NCBI GenBank assembly: GCA_017463125.1
Contig: JAFTPV010000006.1
Coordinates: forward strand, 1 to 45,302
DNA from: Clostridia bacterium
Lineage (GTDB): Bacteria > Bacillota > Clostridia > Oscillospirales > CAG-272
Direction of reading: 5' to 3'
DNA: 45,302 nt
A program made the position numbers and the translations under genes. Of this stretch, positions 33,772 to 42,761 are shown in pieces (position 1 is the stretch's first letter; each line of letters opens with the position of its first letter). The notes beneath the pieces were generated by a model. The model was not told the origin of the DNA. It did not search any database and saw nothing but the letters and a program-made list of their open reading frames with translations.

Positions 33772-34473
33772 TTGGAACAAATTTATACTATACCCGTCAA
33801 CGAGGCGTTTGACACCGACTGGGAAAAGGCCGAGTGCGGTTGTCCGTTCTGCCTGCTTTACAACAAGCTTCAGGACGATGAGATAGAGATTATTCTCGGT
33901 GCGTCTATGATGGAGCCGGATATTCGTATCAAGACAAACGAGCAGGGCTTTTGCTCTCGCCATTATTCAATAATGCTCGGCAGGCGCCGTATGCTCGGCA
34001 TGGGTCTTATGCTTGAGAGCCATCTTGCCGAGGTAAAGAAAAGGCTTGACGGTCCTGTGGTGTTCGGTAATAAAAGGCAGGCGGCGATAGACTCGCTCTC
34101 CGAGCTTGAGGGTGACTGCTACGTCTGCGGCAGGATAAGCCGTAATCTTAACGCTATGATAGCAACGGCGGTTTACCTCTGGGAATCAGACCCTGATTTC
34201 GCTCCGAAATTCAAGCGTTCACCGTATTTTTGTCTGCCGCATTATAGGGCAATGCTCGACTACGCGTCAAAGAAGATGGGTAAAAAGATATTCCCCGATT
34301 TTTACAGAGATGCGTATGAGGTGGAGAAAAAATACATAGACTCACTCTCCGAGGACGTAAGCTGGTATTGTAAAAAGTTTGATTACCGCTACGACGACGA
34401 GCCTTGGTATAATTCCAAGGACTCCGTGCCGAGAGCCGTTAAATTTCTCTCGGGGGATTTGAAGAATGAATAA
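33772..34473 (+). CDS. DUF6062 family cysteine-rich protein
   Basis: This 233-residue protein has the DUF6062 pattern: a start like EQIYTIPVNEAFD, then four Cys/His clusters (CGCPFC near 23-28, GFCSRH near 60-65, CYVCG near 121-125, FCLPHY near 157-162). These could bind zinc or an iron-sulfur centre. I propose a TTG start at 33772, because GGAGGA sits 6 nt upstream and translation then begins at the conserved part. An in-frame ATG at 33736 has no ribosome binding site. It is the first gene of a rightward run that continues with the YhaN-like ATPase 21 bp on. Function unknown. Confidence 0.8.
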   Translation: MEQIYTIPVNEAFDTDWEKAECGCPFCLLYNKLQDDEIEIILGASMMEPDIRIKTNEQGFCSRHYSIMLGRRRMLGMGLMLESHLAEVKKRLDGPVVFGNKRQAAIDSLSELEGDCYVCGRISRNLNAMIATAVYLWESDPDFAPKFKRSPYFCLPHYRAMLDYASKKMGKKIFPDFYRDAYEVEKKYIDSLSEDVSWYCKKFDYRYDDEPWYNSKDSVPRAVKFLSGDLKNE

Positions 34474-34494
34474 AATTAAGGGAAGGACACTCTT

Positions 34495-36825
34495 ATGATT
34501 ATAGAGAAAATCGTTATTAAAAGCTTCGGTCTTATAACCGATATGACCCTTGAGTTTTCCAATACGGTAAACGTTATAGAGGGACAGAACGAGGCAGGAA
34601 AAAGTACGATAGCCGCATTTATCAAATATATGCTTTACGGCTTCTCCGACTCGGATATCGGAGGTGAGGTCAGCGAGAGAAAGAAGAGGATAAACTGGGA
34701 TACAGGGTACGTTCAGGGCTCTATGTACGTTAGGGTGAAGAACAAGAGATACCTCATCACCCGCTCAACCATACCTACGGATAACGCTCTGCGCGAGTCG
34801 TATAAAGAGGAGGCCTCCATCGTAGATCTTGAAACCGGCTCTCCCGCCTTCGGCAAGCTTTCGGCAGGCGAGGTATTCTTCGGAGTTGATAGAGAGCTGT
34901 TTGAAAACACGGCTTTTATCGGTCAGATAGGTGACCCTTCGATAAACGAGGGCTCCGTCAAGCAGTCTATTGAGAATATACTCTTCTCCGGAAGCGAGAG
35001 GATAAACAATCAGAGAGCTGCGGCAAAGATTGCCGACAAGATGCAGGCGCTTCTTCACGACGGTGCCGGTGGCGGTGCGATCGTTGACCTTGTTAATAGG
35101 GAGCAGGAGCTTCTTGCAAAGCTTGATGCCGCAAACGAGGATAACAGGCAAATACTCGTCAAGGAGGCAGAGCTTTATAAAATCCGCGCGCGCCGTGCCG
35201 ACGCGGAGGATAAGCAGGCAAAGCTCTATGAGCTTGATAGCTGTTACTCAAATGTAATGCTGATACAGACCTTCGATCAGCTTCACAAGCTGGAGGAGGA
35301 GTATGAGGAAAAGACTAACGCGTATAATGCTTATATCGCCGAGAATACAAAAGGAACCTTTGTTCCCGACGACCAGTATCTTACCGATCTTGCCGTAGCG
35401 CGCAAGGGGGTCAACGAGGCGTATGCATCTCTCGGGGATGCGCAGAATGCTTACACGGAGCAGCGCAGAGCTGTCGGTATTACCAAGGAAATCGAGTCGG
35501 CCATCGCTCTTTCCGATTCGGAGGGAGGAGAAGCAAAGTTGCTCTCAGGCGCTACCGCTCTTAGAAAGGGATATATTAAGGCCCTCGCTTTTGCTGTATG
35601 CTGTGGCGTTTTGGCAGTTGGCTCGGTAGTTTTTGAGATAATTGCAGCCGCTATGAGCCTCAACCTTATAGCGCAGATAGCAGTTGCCGCGCTTGCCGTT
35701 GCCTCTGTTGTCGGCGGTGCTTATTTTGGTTACCACTATTACGTAGACCACAAGGAGCTTGCAGAGCTGTTCGGCAAATTCTCCGTAGGCACGTATCAAG
35801 ACTTTGTAGGAAAGCTTGGGCTTATCACCGAGTCCAGAAATAAAAGAGATGCTCTTAACCTCGCAACAGACAGCGCAAGATTTGCCGTTGACAGAGCGAG
35901 GGAGAGATACGAGATGGCAAAGCAGCAGCTTACAGGCCTCGTTCTCCTGTGGAGCGACGACGTTCCAGCGTCCGATCTTGGCGGCTTCCTTGATAGACTC
36001 GAGGAGCGTGTGCGCTCGTTTATAAGAAAGCGTAACGAGCTCTTTGACGAGAAGAGTAATATTGAAATTACGGTCAAAGAGATAAGAAGAACTCTTTCCG
36101 ATAAGAGTGAGATTGACGTTAGAGCGCAGGTTTCGCCTCTCAAGAGGAAGGCTCTTTCGGGAATAAACCACGACGAGATAATCAACGGCATCGCCGACTC
36201 CAAGGCTCGTATGGCGGAGGAGGACAGACTCGCCTTCGACGTTGAAAACGAGCTTATGCTTATCAAGGGCAGAGCTGGCGACCCCGGTGAGTATTACTCC
36301 AGAATACGCGCTATATCCGAGCGCCGTGAGGATCTGCAAAATAAGCACAAGGCTTATTACATCGCTCTCGACGCTATAAAGAACGCCTCCGATAACTTAA
36401 GAGCCGAAATATCTCCAAGACTCAGCGATTACGCAACGAAAATGATGGAGGTTATGACCGAAAATAAGTATTCCGGCTTTAACGTAACCGATGAGCTCGG
36501 TGTTTATTTCACCGATTCCAAGGGAGAGAAAAAGTCTGTTGAGTATCTCTCCGGAGGTACGTACGAGCTTGCATACGTTGCTTTGCGTGCAGCTCTTATT
36601 GATATGCTCTATCCCGAAAGACCTCCCGTATGCTTTGACGAGAGCTTTGCTCATCAGGATAATGTAAGAGCGCGCTCTATGATGCGTGCTGTCAAGCAGC
36701 TTTCCGAGGAGGGCTCGCAGAGCTTCGTATTTACCTGCCGAGGCAGAGAATCCGCTCTTGCAAACGAGATAGTTCCTGCGGCGGCTATATTCAAGCTCTC
36801 CGTTATTGAAGAAGAAAAGGTTTAA
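34495..36825 (+). CDS. YhaN-like membrane-associated SMC/Rad50-type ATPase
   Basis: This is a 776-residue ATPase of the SbcC/Rad50/YhaN type. The N-terminal Walker A is EGQNEAGKST (29-38). The C-terminal signature and Walker B are EYLSGGTYELAYVALRAAL (about 681-699) and PPVCFDESFAHQD (about 706-718). The arms are long coiled coils (about 190-330 and 440-640). Instead of a zinc hook, residues ~360-417 form two hydrophobic helices, a likely membrane hairpin, as in Bacillus YhaN. A role in DNA metabolism or repair is inferred from the family. The usual YhaO-like nuclease partner is not adjacent. Ribosome binding site AAGGA. Confidence 0.82.
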   Translation: MIIEKIVIKSFGLITDMTLEFSNTVNVIEGQNEAGKSTIAAFIKYMLYGFSDSDIGGEVSERKKRINWDTGYVQGSMYVRVKNKRYLITRSTIPTDNALRESYKEEASIVDLETGSPAFGKLSAGEVFFGVDRELFENTAFIGQIGDPSINEGSVKQSIENILFSGSERINNQRAAAKIADKMQALLHDGAGGGAIVDLVNREQELLAKLDAANEDNRQILVKEAELYKIRARRADAEDKQAKLYELDSCYSNVMLIQTFDQLHKLEEEYEEKTNAYNAYIAENTKGTFVPDDQYLTDLAVARKGVNEAYASLGDAQNAYTEQRRAVGITKEIESAIALSDSEGGEAKLLSGATALRKGYIKALAFAVCCGVLAVGSVVFEIIAAAMSLNLIAQIAVAALAVASVVGGAYFGYHYYVDHKELAELFGKFSVGTYQDFVGKLGLITESRNKRDALNLATDSARFAVDRARERYEMAKQQLTGLVLLWSDDVPASDLGGFLDRLEERVRSFIRKRNELFDEKSNIEITVKEIRRTLSDKSEIDVRAQVSPLKRKALSGINHDEIINGIADSKARMAEEDRLAFDVENELMLIKGRAGDPGEYYSRIRAISERREDLQNKHKAYYIALDAIKNASDNLRAEISPRLSDYATKMMEVMTENKYSGFNVTDELGVYFTDSKGEKKSVEYLSGGTYELAYVALRAALIDMLYPERPPVCFDESFAHQDNVRARSMMRAVKQLSEEGSQSFVFTCRGRESALANEIVPAAAIFKLSVIEEEKV

Positions 36826-36851
36826 GTTTGATTTGAAAGAAGGAAAGACAA

Positions 36852-37787
36852 ATGGCTAATAAAAAAATACTCGTAGTTGGAAGCTCCAATATGGATTTTT
36901 CAATGAACATTTCCAGAATCCCCTCTCTTGGTGAAACGGTTATTGACGACGGTGGAGTTGCTTACACTCCCGGCGGAAAGGGTGCTAACGCTACCATTGC
37001 CTTGACCAAGCTTGGTGCTGACTGCGCCTTTGCCACCAAGCTCGGAGCAGACCTTCACGGACAAAAGCTCTATAAGTATTACAGCGATATAGGCATTGAC
37101 ACTAAATACATAAAGGTGGACCACGACCACCCCACAGGCCTTGCGGTAGTTATGCGCGAGGGCGACGGCGGTAACAGAATAGTCGTTTACCCCGGTGCGA
37201 ACTCTTATCTCACGACGGACGGTGTGCTTGCCGCCTTTGACTGTGAGCCGGACGCGGTTTATATCGGATTTGAGATACCCTTCTCCGTAGCTCTTGCTGC
37301 GGCGAAGATCGCTTATGCTAAAAACATTCCCGTATTCGTCGATCCCGCGCCTGCAAGCAAGGATTACGACCTTGAGAGCCTTCCTCCCGTCGAGGTATTC
37401 TCTCCTAATGAAACCGAAACCTTTGAATACACGGGCATTATGCCCTCTACTATGGACGCATCGCTTCGCGCAGCCTTCGCTCTCTCCAAGCGCGTTAAGG
37501 CTAAATATATAGTTATAAAGCAGGGGGCAAGAGGCGCGTATCTCTACGACGGCAAGCGCTATAACACCTATCCTGCTATAAGAGGAGAGAAGGTTGTTGA
37601 CACAACCGCCGCAGGTGATACCTTCACCGCAGCCCTGACGCTTGAGTATCTTCGTAACAGCGGCGACATTGAGGAGGCTATCCGCTTTGCAAACGCGGCT
37701 GCCGCAATAGCTATATCCCGCGTGGGCGCTTCAACCTCGGTTCCCACGAGCGAAGAGGTATATCAGCTTCTTAGCAGTCAAAAATAA
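36852..37787 (+). CDS. rbsK: Ribokinase (PfkB family)
   Basis: This 311-residue kinase should convert D-ribose to ribose 5-phosphate. The ribokinase marks are VVGSSNMDFSMNISRIPSLGET, GGKGANATIALTKLGAD (41-57) and the catalytic signature DTTAAGDTF with Asp256. No ribose transporter or RbsD lies nearby, so the substrate could be another pentose or nucleoside-derived sugar. The ribosome binding site is GAAGGAAAG. It sits in a rightward run of loosely related genes with gaps of 16-26 bp. Confidence 0.88.
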   Translation: MANKKILVVGSSNMDFSMNISRIPSLGETVIDDGGVAYTPGGKGANATIALTKLGADCAFATKLGADLHGQKLYKYYSDIGIDTKYIKVDHDHPTGLAVVMREGDGGNRIVVYPGANSYLTTDGVLAAFDCEPDAVYIGFEIPFSVALAAAKIAYAKNIPVFVDPAPASKDYDLESLPPVEVFSPNETETFEYTGIMPSTMDASLRAAFALSKRVKAKYIVIKQGARGAYLYDGKRYNTYPAIRGEKVVDTTAAGDTFTAALTLEYLRNSGDIEEAIRFANAAAAIAISRVGASTSVPTSEEVYQLLSSQK

Positions 37788-37803
37788 TTTTTCGGAGGAC
37801 GCT

Positions 37804-38742
37804 ATGAGCTATATCAGGAGTGATTTCACGTTCCCCTCCAGCGACGGTAAAAATACTGTCTACGCCGTTAAATTTGAGCCGAAGGACGTTCCCGTAAAGG
37901 CCGTCGTTCAGGTTTCACACGGTATGATAGACTATATTGACAGGTACGCCCCTCTTGCCGAATATCTTACTAAAGAGGGATACGTCATAGCGGGAAACGA
38001 GCATCTCGGTCACGGCAGAACCGCAAAGACTCCCGAGGATCTCGGATATTTTGCCGAGCGTGACGGCTGGTCACTTGTCGTAGAGGATCTTTATAAAATG
38101 AACCGTATTCTCCGTGAAGAATACTCGGGCCTCCCACTCATACTTATGGGACACAGTATGGGCTCGTTTTTGGCAAGGCTTTACGCTGTGAGATACCCCG
38201 AGAGCATAAACGCACTGATAATACACGGCACCGGCGGCAAGAATCCGATGCTTAAAGCGGGCAAGGCTGTCGTATCGTTTATCAGAAAGCTCAGGGGCTC
38301 AAGGCACAGGAGCGCGCTTGTGGGTCTGCTTGCCTTCGGAACCTATAATTCAAAATTCCCGAAATCCGATGGTATAAACGCTTGGCTGACGCGTGATGTT
38401 GCAAGGGTTGCAAGCCGCCAGACCGACCCCTACACCTCATTTAATTTCACTCTCGCGGCATACAATGACCTCTTCACTATGCTGGGTGAATGTAATAGTG
38501 ACGAGTGGTATTCAAATTATCCGAAGGATATGCCAACGCTTGTGATAAGCGGAGAGTGCGACCCCGTCGGCGATTACGGCAAGGGAGTCAGAGAGGTACA
38601 CGCAGGGCTTTGCAGCGCGGGTGTCAAGGACCTGACGCTGAAAATCTACCCCGAGTGCCGCCACGAGTTGTTTTACGAATACAATTCGGAAGAGATTTTC
38701 TCGGATATGCATTCTTGGCTTGAAAAGGTGATAGCGGAATGA
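37804..38742 (+). CDS. Alpha/beta hydrolase, monoacylglycerol-lipase-like
   Basis: This 312-residue serine hydrolase has the Hydrolase_4/lysophospholipase layout. An oxyanion region VVQVSHGMIDYIDRY is followed by GNEHLGHGRT, the nucleophile elbow GHSMGS with Ser118, an acid in SGECDPVGDYG, and a catalytic His in CRHELFYE. Likely substrates are monoacylglycerols or other esters; exact specificity cannot be read from sequence. No signal peptide. GGAGGA precedes the ATG, and its stop overlaps miaA by 4 bp. Confidence 0.88.
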   Translation: MSYIRSDFTFPSSDGKNTVYAVKFEPKDVPVKAVVQVSHGMIDYIDRYAPLAEYLTKEGYVIAGNEHLGHGRTAKTPEDLGYFAERDGWSLVVEDLYKMNRILREEYSGLPLILMGHSMGSFLARLYAVRYPESINALIIHGTGGKNPMLKAGKAVVSFIRKLRGSRHRSALVGLLAFGTYNSKFPKSDGINAWLTRDVARVASRQTDPYTSFNFTLAAYNDLFTMLGECNSDEWYSNYPKDMPTLVISGECDPVGDYGKGVREVHAGLCSAGVKDLTLKIYPECRHELFYEYNSEEIFSDMHSWLEKVIAE

Positions 38743-39707
38743 TAAAGGCGCTTGCTATCACGGGTCCCACAGCCTCGGGTAAAACCGCGCTGTCGCTTAA
38801 TATTGCCGAATCCTTTGGCTGCGAGATAATCTCCTGTGACTCGATGCAGATATATAAGGGTATGGATATCGGTACTGCAAAGGCGACGGCCGATGAGCAG
38901 AGCAGGGTGAAGCACCATCTGATAGATATCGTTTCACCTACCGAAAATTACAGTGCGGAAAGCTATAGAAACGACGCTCTGATGTCTGCCGAGCAGATAT
39001 GTGACTCGGGTATGGTTCCTCTTTTTGTCGGAGGAACGGGTCTTTATATTGATACTGTGATGCGCCCCGCCTCTCACGCTTCCCCCGAGAGCGATCCCGA
39101 ATACAGAGAGCGGATCCTTGCAGAAATAAAAACCGATAAAGACAAGGCGGCTCTTTGGAGTAGGCTTTATTCGGTTGACCCCGCCTCCGCCGAGGTAATA
39201 CATCAAAACAATGTAAAAAGGGTGATACGCGCCCTTGAAATTTACGAAAAAACAGGTGTTCCGAAATCCGTCCTTGATAAAAGGGCGCTTGAAGGCGTGG
39301 CGGACATATCCGTCGGAATGATAACGCTGGATTTTCACGATAGGGAGAATCTTTACAGGCGTGTTGACAAGAGAGTTGACGCGATGATGGAGGAAGGCCT
39401 CTACGATGAGGTGCTTTCTCTTTATAACGCAGACCTTCTTCGTGAAAAATCCACCGCCGCACAGGCTATTGGATATAAAGAAATCATTTCTGCGATAAAG
39501 GGCGAGTGTACCATAAATGAGGCAAAGGAAATGATAAAGCTTGCGACAAGGCGGTACGCAAAGCGCCAGCTCACGTGGTTCAGACACGAGAGCGAGGCGT
39601 ACAGACTCTATATGGATAGAGAAGACGGAAGTGTGCGAGCACTTAAGGATATTTTGGGTGAAGCGCACGCTTTCTGTAAACAATTTTTGTCAAATCAAAC
39701 ATTTTAA
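38739..39707 (+). CDS. miaA: tRNA dimethylallyltransferase
   Basis: This 322-residue enzyme transfers a dimethylallyl group to N6 of A37 in tRNAs that read codons starting with U. The P-loop is GPTASGKT (9-16), followed by DSMQIYKGMDIGTAK, HHLIDIVSPTENYSAE, LFVGGTGLYI and the C-terminal RRYAKRQLTWFRHE. All are diagnostic. It starts at an ATGA overlap with the hydrolase. Length is normal. The galactokinase-like gene follows after 9 bp. Confidence 0.95.
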   Translation: MIKALAITGPTASGKTALSLNIAESFGCEIISCDSMQIYKGMDIGTAKATADEQSRVKHHLIDIVSPTENYSAESYRNDALMSAEQICDSGMVPLFVGGTGLYIDTVMRPASHASPESDPEYRERILAEIKTDKDKAALWSRLYSVDPASAEVIHQNNVKRVIRALEIYEKTGVPKSVLDKRALEGVADISVGMITLDFHDRENLYRRVDKRVDAMMEEGLYDEVLSLYNADLLREKSTAAQAIGYKEIISAIKGECTINEAKEMIKLATRRYAKRQLTWFRHESEAYRLYMDREDGSVRALKDILGEAHAFCKQFLSNQTF

Positions 39708-39716
39708 GGTAAAAAT

Positions 39717-40991
39717 ATGAAAATTAATGAACTGAAAAAACTTATTTTAGACGGCGCAATTAACGAGTACTCTTATCTTTATGGTAATCTTGAGTTGGAG
39801 AACAAGAGGTTTTTATCGGCTATTTCCGCTTTTGAGAAAAAGTACGGAGATGAGCGTGACGTTTACGTTCTCTCGGTACCGGGCAGAAGCGAGATAATCG
39901 GCAACCACACCGACCACAATAACGGTAAGGTTATGGCAGGTGCTATAAACCGTGACATCATTGCCATTGTTGCTAAAAATGACGACGGTGTAATACGCTT
40001 TTATTCCGAGGGATACCCCGAAGATTCTATATTAATATCGGATACTAAAAGCCCCGATAAGTTCAGACGCTTCACCTCTCGTGCTTTGGTTGCGGGAATG
40101 GTAAACGCATTTTCGGAAAACGGCTTTGCCGTAGGCGGCTTTGACGCCTATTCTACTACCGAGGTGCTTAAGGGAAGCGGACTTTCGTCCTCTGCGGCGT
40201 TTGAGGTAATGGTTGGAAATATTCTTAACCATCTTTACAACGACGGCAGAGTTGATAATAAGGAAATAGCGAAATACGCCCAGTATTCCGAGAACGTTTA
40301 TTTCGGCAAGCCTTGCGGTCTTATGGACCAGATGGCCTGCGCTGTGGGCGGCTTCGTTTACATAGATTTTGAGAACCCGAAGGAGCCTGTGGTAGAGCCG
40401 ATAGAGTTCTCGCTTTCCGATAAGGGCTACTCTATGTGTATAGTAAATACAGGTGGAAACCACGCAAATCTCAATAACGATTACGCTTCTGTTCCTGCGG
40501 AGATGAAGGCGGTTGCCGGCGTGCTCGGACGCTCCGTGCTGCGCGGTCTTAAGGAAGAGGATATAATCAAAAATATCGGAAAAATAAGAGAAAAAACCAA
40601 CGACAGAGCAGTTCTCCGTGCTCTTCATTTTATAAGAGAGAACGAAAGGGTGGAGAAGGCAAGGTGTGCGCTCCTCTCGTCTGATATCGACGGATTCTTT
40701 GGCAGCCTGCGTCTTTCCGGCAAATCCTCCTTCGAGTATCTTCAGAACGTCTATACTAATATTAATCCCGAGGAGCAGGGTCTTTCGCTGGCTCTGGCTC
40801 TGACGGACGGCTTCCTCGGTGAAGGAAACGGAGCATACCGCGTTCACGGCGGCGGCTTTGCCGGTACGATACAGGTCTTTGTCAAAAACGGGCAGCTTGA
40901 CGCATACGTTGAGCTTATGAATTCGGTGTTTGGCGACGGTGCGGCAATGCCTCTTAACATTCGTCCGATGGGCGCAGTAAAACTTTTTTGA
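39717..40991 (+). CDS. Galactokinase-like GHMP kinase with variant motif 1
   Basis: This 424-residue GHMP-family sugar kinase probably phosphorylates galactose. It has VPGRSEIIGNHTDHNNGKV (54-72), the ATP loop LKGSGLSSSAAFEV (151-164), the catalytic GLMDQMACAVGG with Asp204, and C-terminal VHGGGFAGTIQVFV. In classical galactokinases motif 1 reads GR-N-LIGEHTDY; here Asn63 replaces Glu and His replaces Tyr. This is a variant subgroup, so galactose specificity is likely rather than proven. galT and galE are not adjacent. An alpha-galactosidase is encoded at 1099. The ribosome binding site is weak (AAGGTAAAA). Confidence 0.82.
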   Translation: MKINELKKLILDGAINEYSYLYGNLELENKRFLSAISAFEKKYGDERDVYVLSVPGRSEIIGNHTDHNNGKVMAGAINRDIIAIVAKNDDGVIRFYSEGYPEDSILISDTKSPDKFRRFTSRALVAGMVNAFSENGFAVGGFDAYSTTEVLKGSGLSSSAAFEVMVGNILNHLYNDGRVDNKEIAKYAQYSENVYFGKPCGLMDQMACAVGGFVYIDFENPKEPVVEPIEFSLSDKGYSMCIVNTGGNHANLNNDYASVPAEMKAVAGVLGRSVLRGLKEEDIIKNIGKIREKTNDRAVLRALHFIRENERVEKARCALLSSDIDGFFGSLRLSGKSSFEYLQNVYTNINPEEQGLSLALALTDGFLGEGNGAYRVHGGGFAGTIQVFVKNGQLDAYVELMNSVFGDGAAMPLNIRPMGAVKLF

Positions 40992-41031
40992 AAACCGACG
41001 CAAAGTCCGATTTATAGGACACAGACTGCGT

Positions 41032-41037
41032 TATAAT
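41032..41037 (+). promoter_or_regulatory. Possible -10 element of recA
   Basis: TATAAT lies 31 bp before the recA ATG. The -35 region is poor, but GTCC...GGAC inverted arms (41005-41008, 41017-41020) cover it. I see no LexA box of the CGAAC-n4-GTTCG type. Confidence 0.35.
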
Positions 41038-41067
41038 TAACTCACAAACAGTAAAAGGAGTCAAAAA

Positions 41068-42171
41068 ATGGCAACAAAAGCAAAAAAAGCACAGAGTGCA
41101 GATAAAGCGGCGGTGCAGGGCGCTGATAAGAAGGCTGCTCTTGAAACCGTAATGCAGAGAATAGAGAGGGAGTGCGGTAAGGGCTCTATTATGCGCCTTG
41201 GCGAGAATGCGGCTATGAATGTTTCCGCCGTTTCCACAGGCTCGCTTTCTCTTGATTTTGCCCTTGGTATCGGTGGTATTCCCAGAGGAAGAATAACCGA
41301 GATATACGGCCCCGAGTCATCCGGTAAGACTACTATTGCCCTCCACGTTATCGCGGAGGTACAGAAGCAGGGCGGTGAGGCAGCGTTCATCGACGCGGAG
41401 CACGCGCTTGATCCGATATACGCAAAGAAGCTCGGCGTTGATATAAACAATCTTCTCGTTTCCCAGCCGGACTGCGGCGAGCAGGCGCTTGAGATTGCGG
41501 AAACGCTCGTAAACTCGGGTGCTATTGACATTGTGGTTATCGACTCGGTGGCGGCACTCGTTCCCCGCCAGGAGATTGAGGGAGATATGGGGGCGTCGCA
41601 CGTTGGCGTACAGGCACGCCTTATGTCCCAGGCAATGAGAAAGCTCTCGGGTGCTATTGCAAAGTCAAATTGTATAGTTATATTTACGAACCAGCTTCGT
41701 GAGAAGGTCGGCGTTATGTACGGAAACCCCGAGGTAACGACGGGCGGTAAGGCGCTTAAGTTCTACGCCTCTGTCAGAATTGACGTAAGGCGCGTCGAGT
41801 CACTTAAAAACGGCTCCGAGGTCTACGGCTCGCACACGAGATGTAAGGTCGTTAAGAACAAGGTTGCTCCTCCCTTTAAGGTTGCGGAGTTTGACATTCT
41901 CTACGGCTCGGGTATTTCAAAGTCCTCTGAGATTATTGATATGGCTATCCAGCTTGAGATAATAGAGAAGAGCGGCGCTTGGTTCTATTATGAGGGCGAC
42001 AGACTTGGACAAGGTAAGGATAACGTAAGAAAGCTTATCGAGGCCGACAAGGAATTTATGGATAAGCTTGAAGCCCTTGTTCGTGAGAAGGTTCAGAATA
42101 TGGATCCCGAAGAGGATACATCGCTTACCGATGAAGATTTTGAAATCAAAGATTTCGACGAAGAGCTTTAA
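41068..42171 (+). CDS. recA: Recombinase RecA
   Basis: This 367-residue recombinase forms filaments on single-stranded DNA for homologous recombination and SOS signalling. Walker A is GPESSGKT (81-88). [34 protein letters not shown] and [32 protein letters not shown] are all diagnostic. The C-terminus ends in the usual acidic tail ([13 protein letters not shown]). An Ala/Lys-rich ~20-residue N-terminal extension precedes the core. AAAGGAG precedes the ATG. recX follows after 6 bp. Confidence 0.98.
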   Translation: MATKAKKAQSADKAAVQGADKKAALETVMQRIERECGKGSIMRLGENAAMNVSAVSTGSLSLDFALGIGGIPRGRITEIYGPESSGKTTIALHVIAEVQKQGGEAAFIDAEHALDPIYAKKLGVDINNLLVSQPDCGEQALEIAETLVNSGAIDIVVIDSVAALVPRQEIEGDMGASHVGVQARLMSQAMRKLSGAIAKSNCIVIFTNQLREKVGVMYGNPEVTTGGKALKFYASVRIDVRRVESLKNGSEVYGSHTRCKVVKNKVAPPFKVAEFDILYGSGISKSSEIIDMAIQLEIIEKSGAWFYYEGDRLGQGKDNVRKLIEADKEFMDKLEALVREKVQNMDPEEDTSLTDEDFEIKDFDEEL

Positions 42172-42177
42172 TCCGCT

Positions 42178-42759
42178 ATGGCAAGGATAGTTTACATACG
42201 GGACGATAAGGAAAAGAAGCTTCTGTGCCTGGGAATAGAGGAGGCGCAGGAGCAGACCCGCTATTTTATAAGCTACGCGCTTTATGCAAGGCTTGGCAGA
42301 CCTGTCAGAAACGAGGAAATAAGCTCGTCTGCCATGACGGATATAAAGTATTGCGATGAGTGCTACCGTGCAAAGAAAAAGGCCTTGTCCTACCTTGCAG
42401 TTGCCGATAATAACGAGAGAGAGCTTGTGTTAAAGCTTCTTCACGCCGGATTTCGCCGTGATATAGCCGAGCAAACGGTTGAGGAAATGGTGGGACTCGG
42501 ATATATTGACGAGACCCGCCAGCTCGAGCGGCTTATTTCCAGAGAGGCGAAGGTTAAGCTTTCTGGTCCTCGTAAGATATGTGCGCGCCTCGGAGCAAAG
42601 GGTTATTCGTTATCAAACATAAAGGACGTAATACGTGCGCTTGTTGAGAGCGGAGAGATAGATTTTGACAGTATTAAAGATGAGCTTTGTGCAAGAAAGC
42701 TTGCCGACCCCTGCGATGTCGAGGAAAAGAAAAAACTGCTTTATAAATACGGATTTTGA
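42178..42759 (+). CDS. recX: Regulatory protein RecX
   Basis: This 193-residue helical protein caps or modulates RecA filaments. It matches RecX by its repeated three-helix modules: AKKKALSYLAVADNNERELVLKLLHAGF, then AEQTVEEMVGLGYIDETRQLERLI and ARLGAKGYSLSNIKDVI. The N-terminal ~60 residues form the beta-rich segment usual in Firmicutes RecX. Immediate downstream placement to recA supports the call. There is no strong ribosome binding site, which suggests translational coupling to recA. Confidence 0.9.
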   Translation: MARIVYIRDDKEKKLLCLGIEEAQEQTRYFISYALYARLGRPVRNEEISSSAMTDIKYCDECYRAKKKALSYLAVADNNERELVLKLLHAGFRRDIAEQTVEEMVGLGYIDETRQLERLISREAKVKLSGPRKICARLGAKGYSLSNIKDVIRALVESGEIDFDSIKDELCARKLADPCDVEEKKKLLYKYGF

Positions 42760-42761
42760 AA

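Noticed and set aside
38934-39683. Two long minus-strand frames within miaA
   Set aside because: Antisense shadows of miaA, which has all diagnostic motifs.
40032-41003. 323-codon frame on the minus strand inside the galactokinase-like gene
   Set aside because: It is the codon shadow of a well-supported gene; the product is Arg/His/Cys-rich, without motifs or a ribosome binding site.
40992-41067. LexA/SOS box upstream of recA
   Set aside because: No CGAAC-n4-GTTCG-type or CTGT-n8-ACAG-type site is visible; only a weak GTCC/GGAC dyad.
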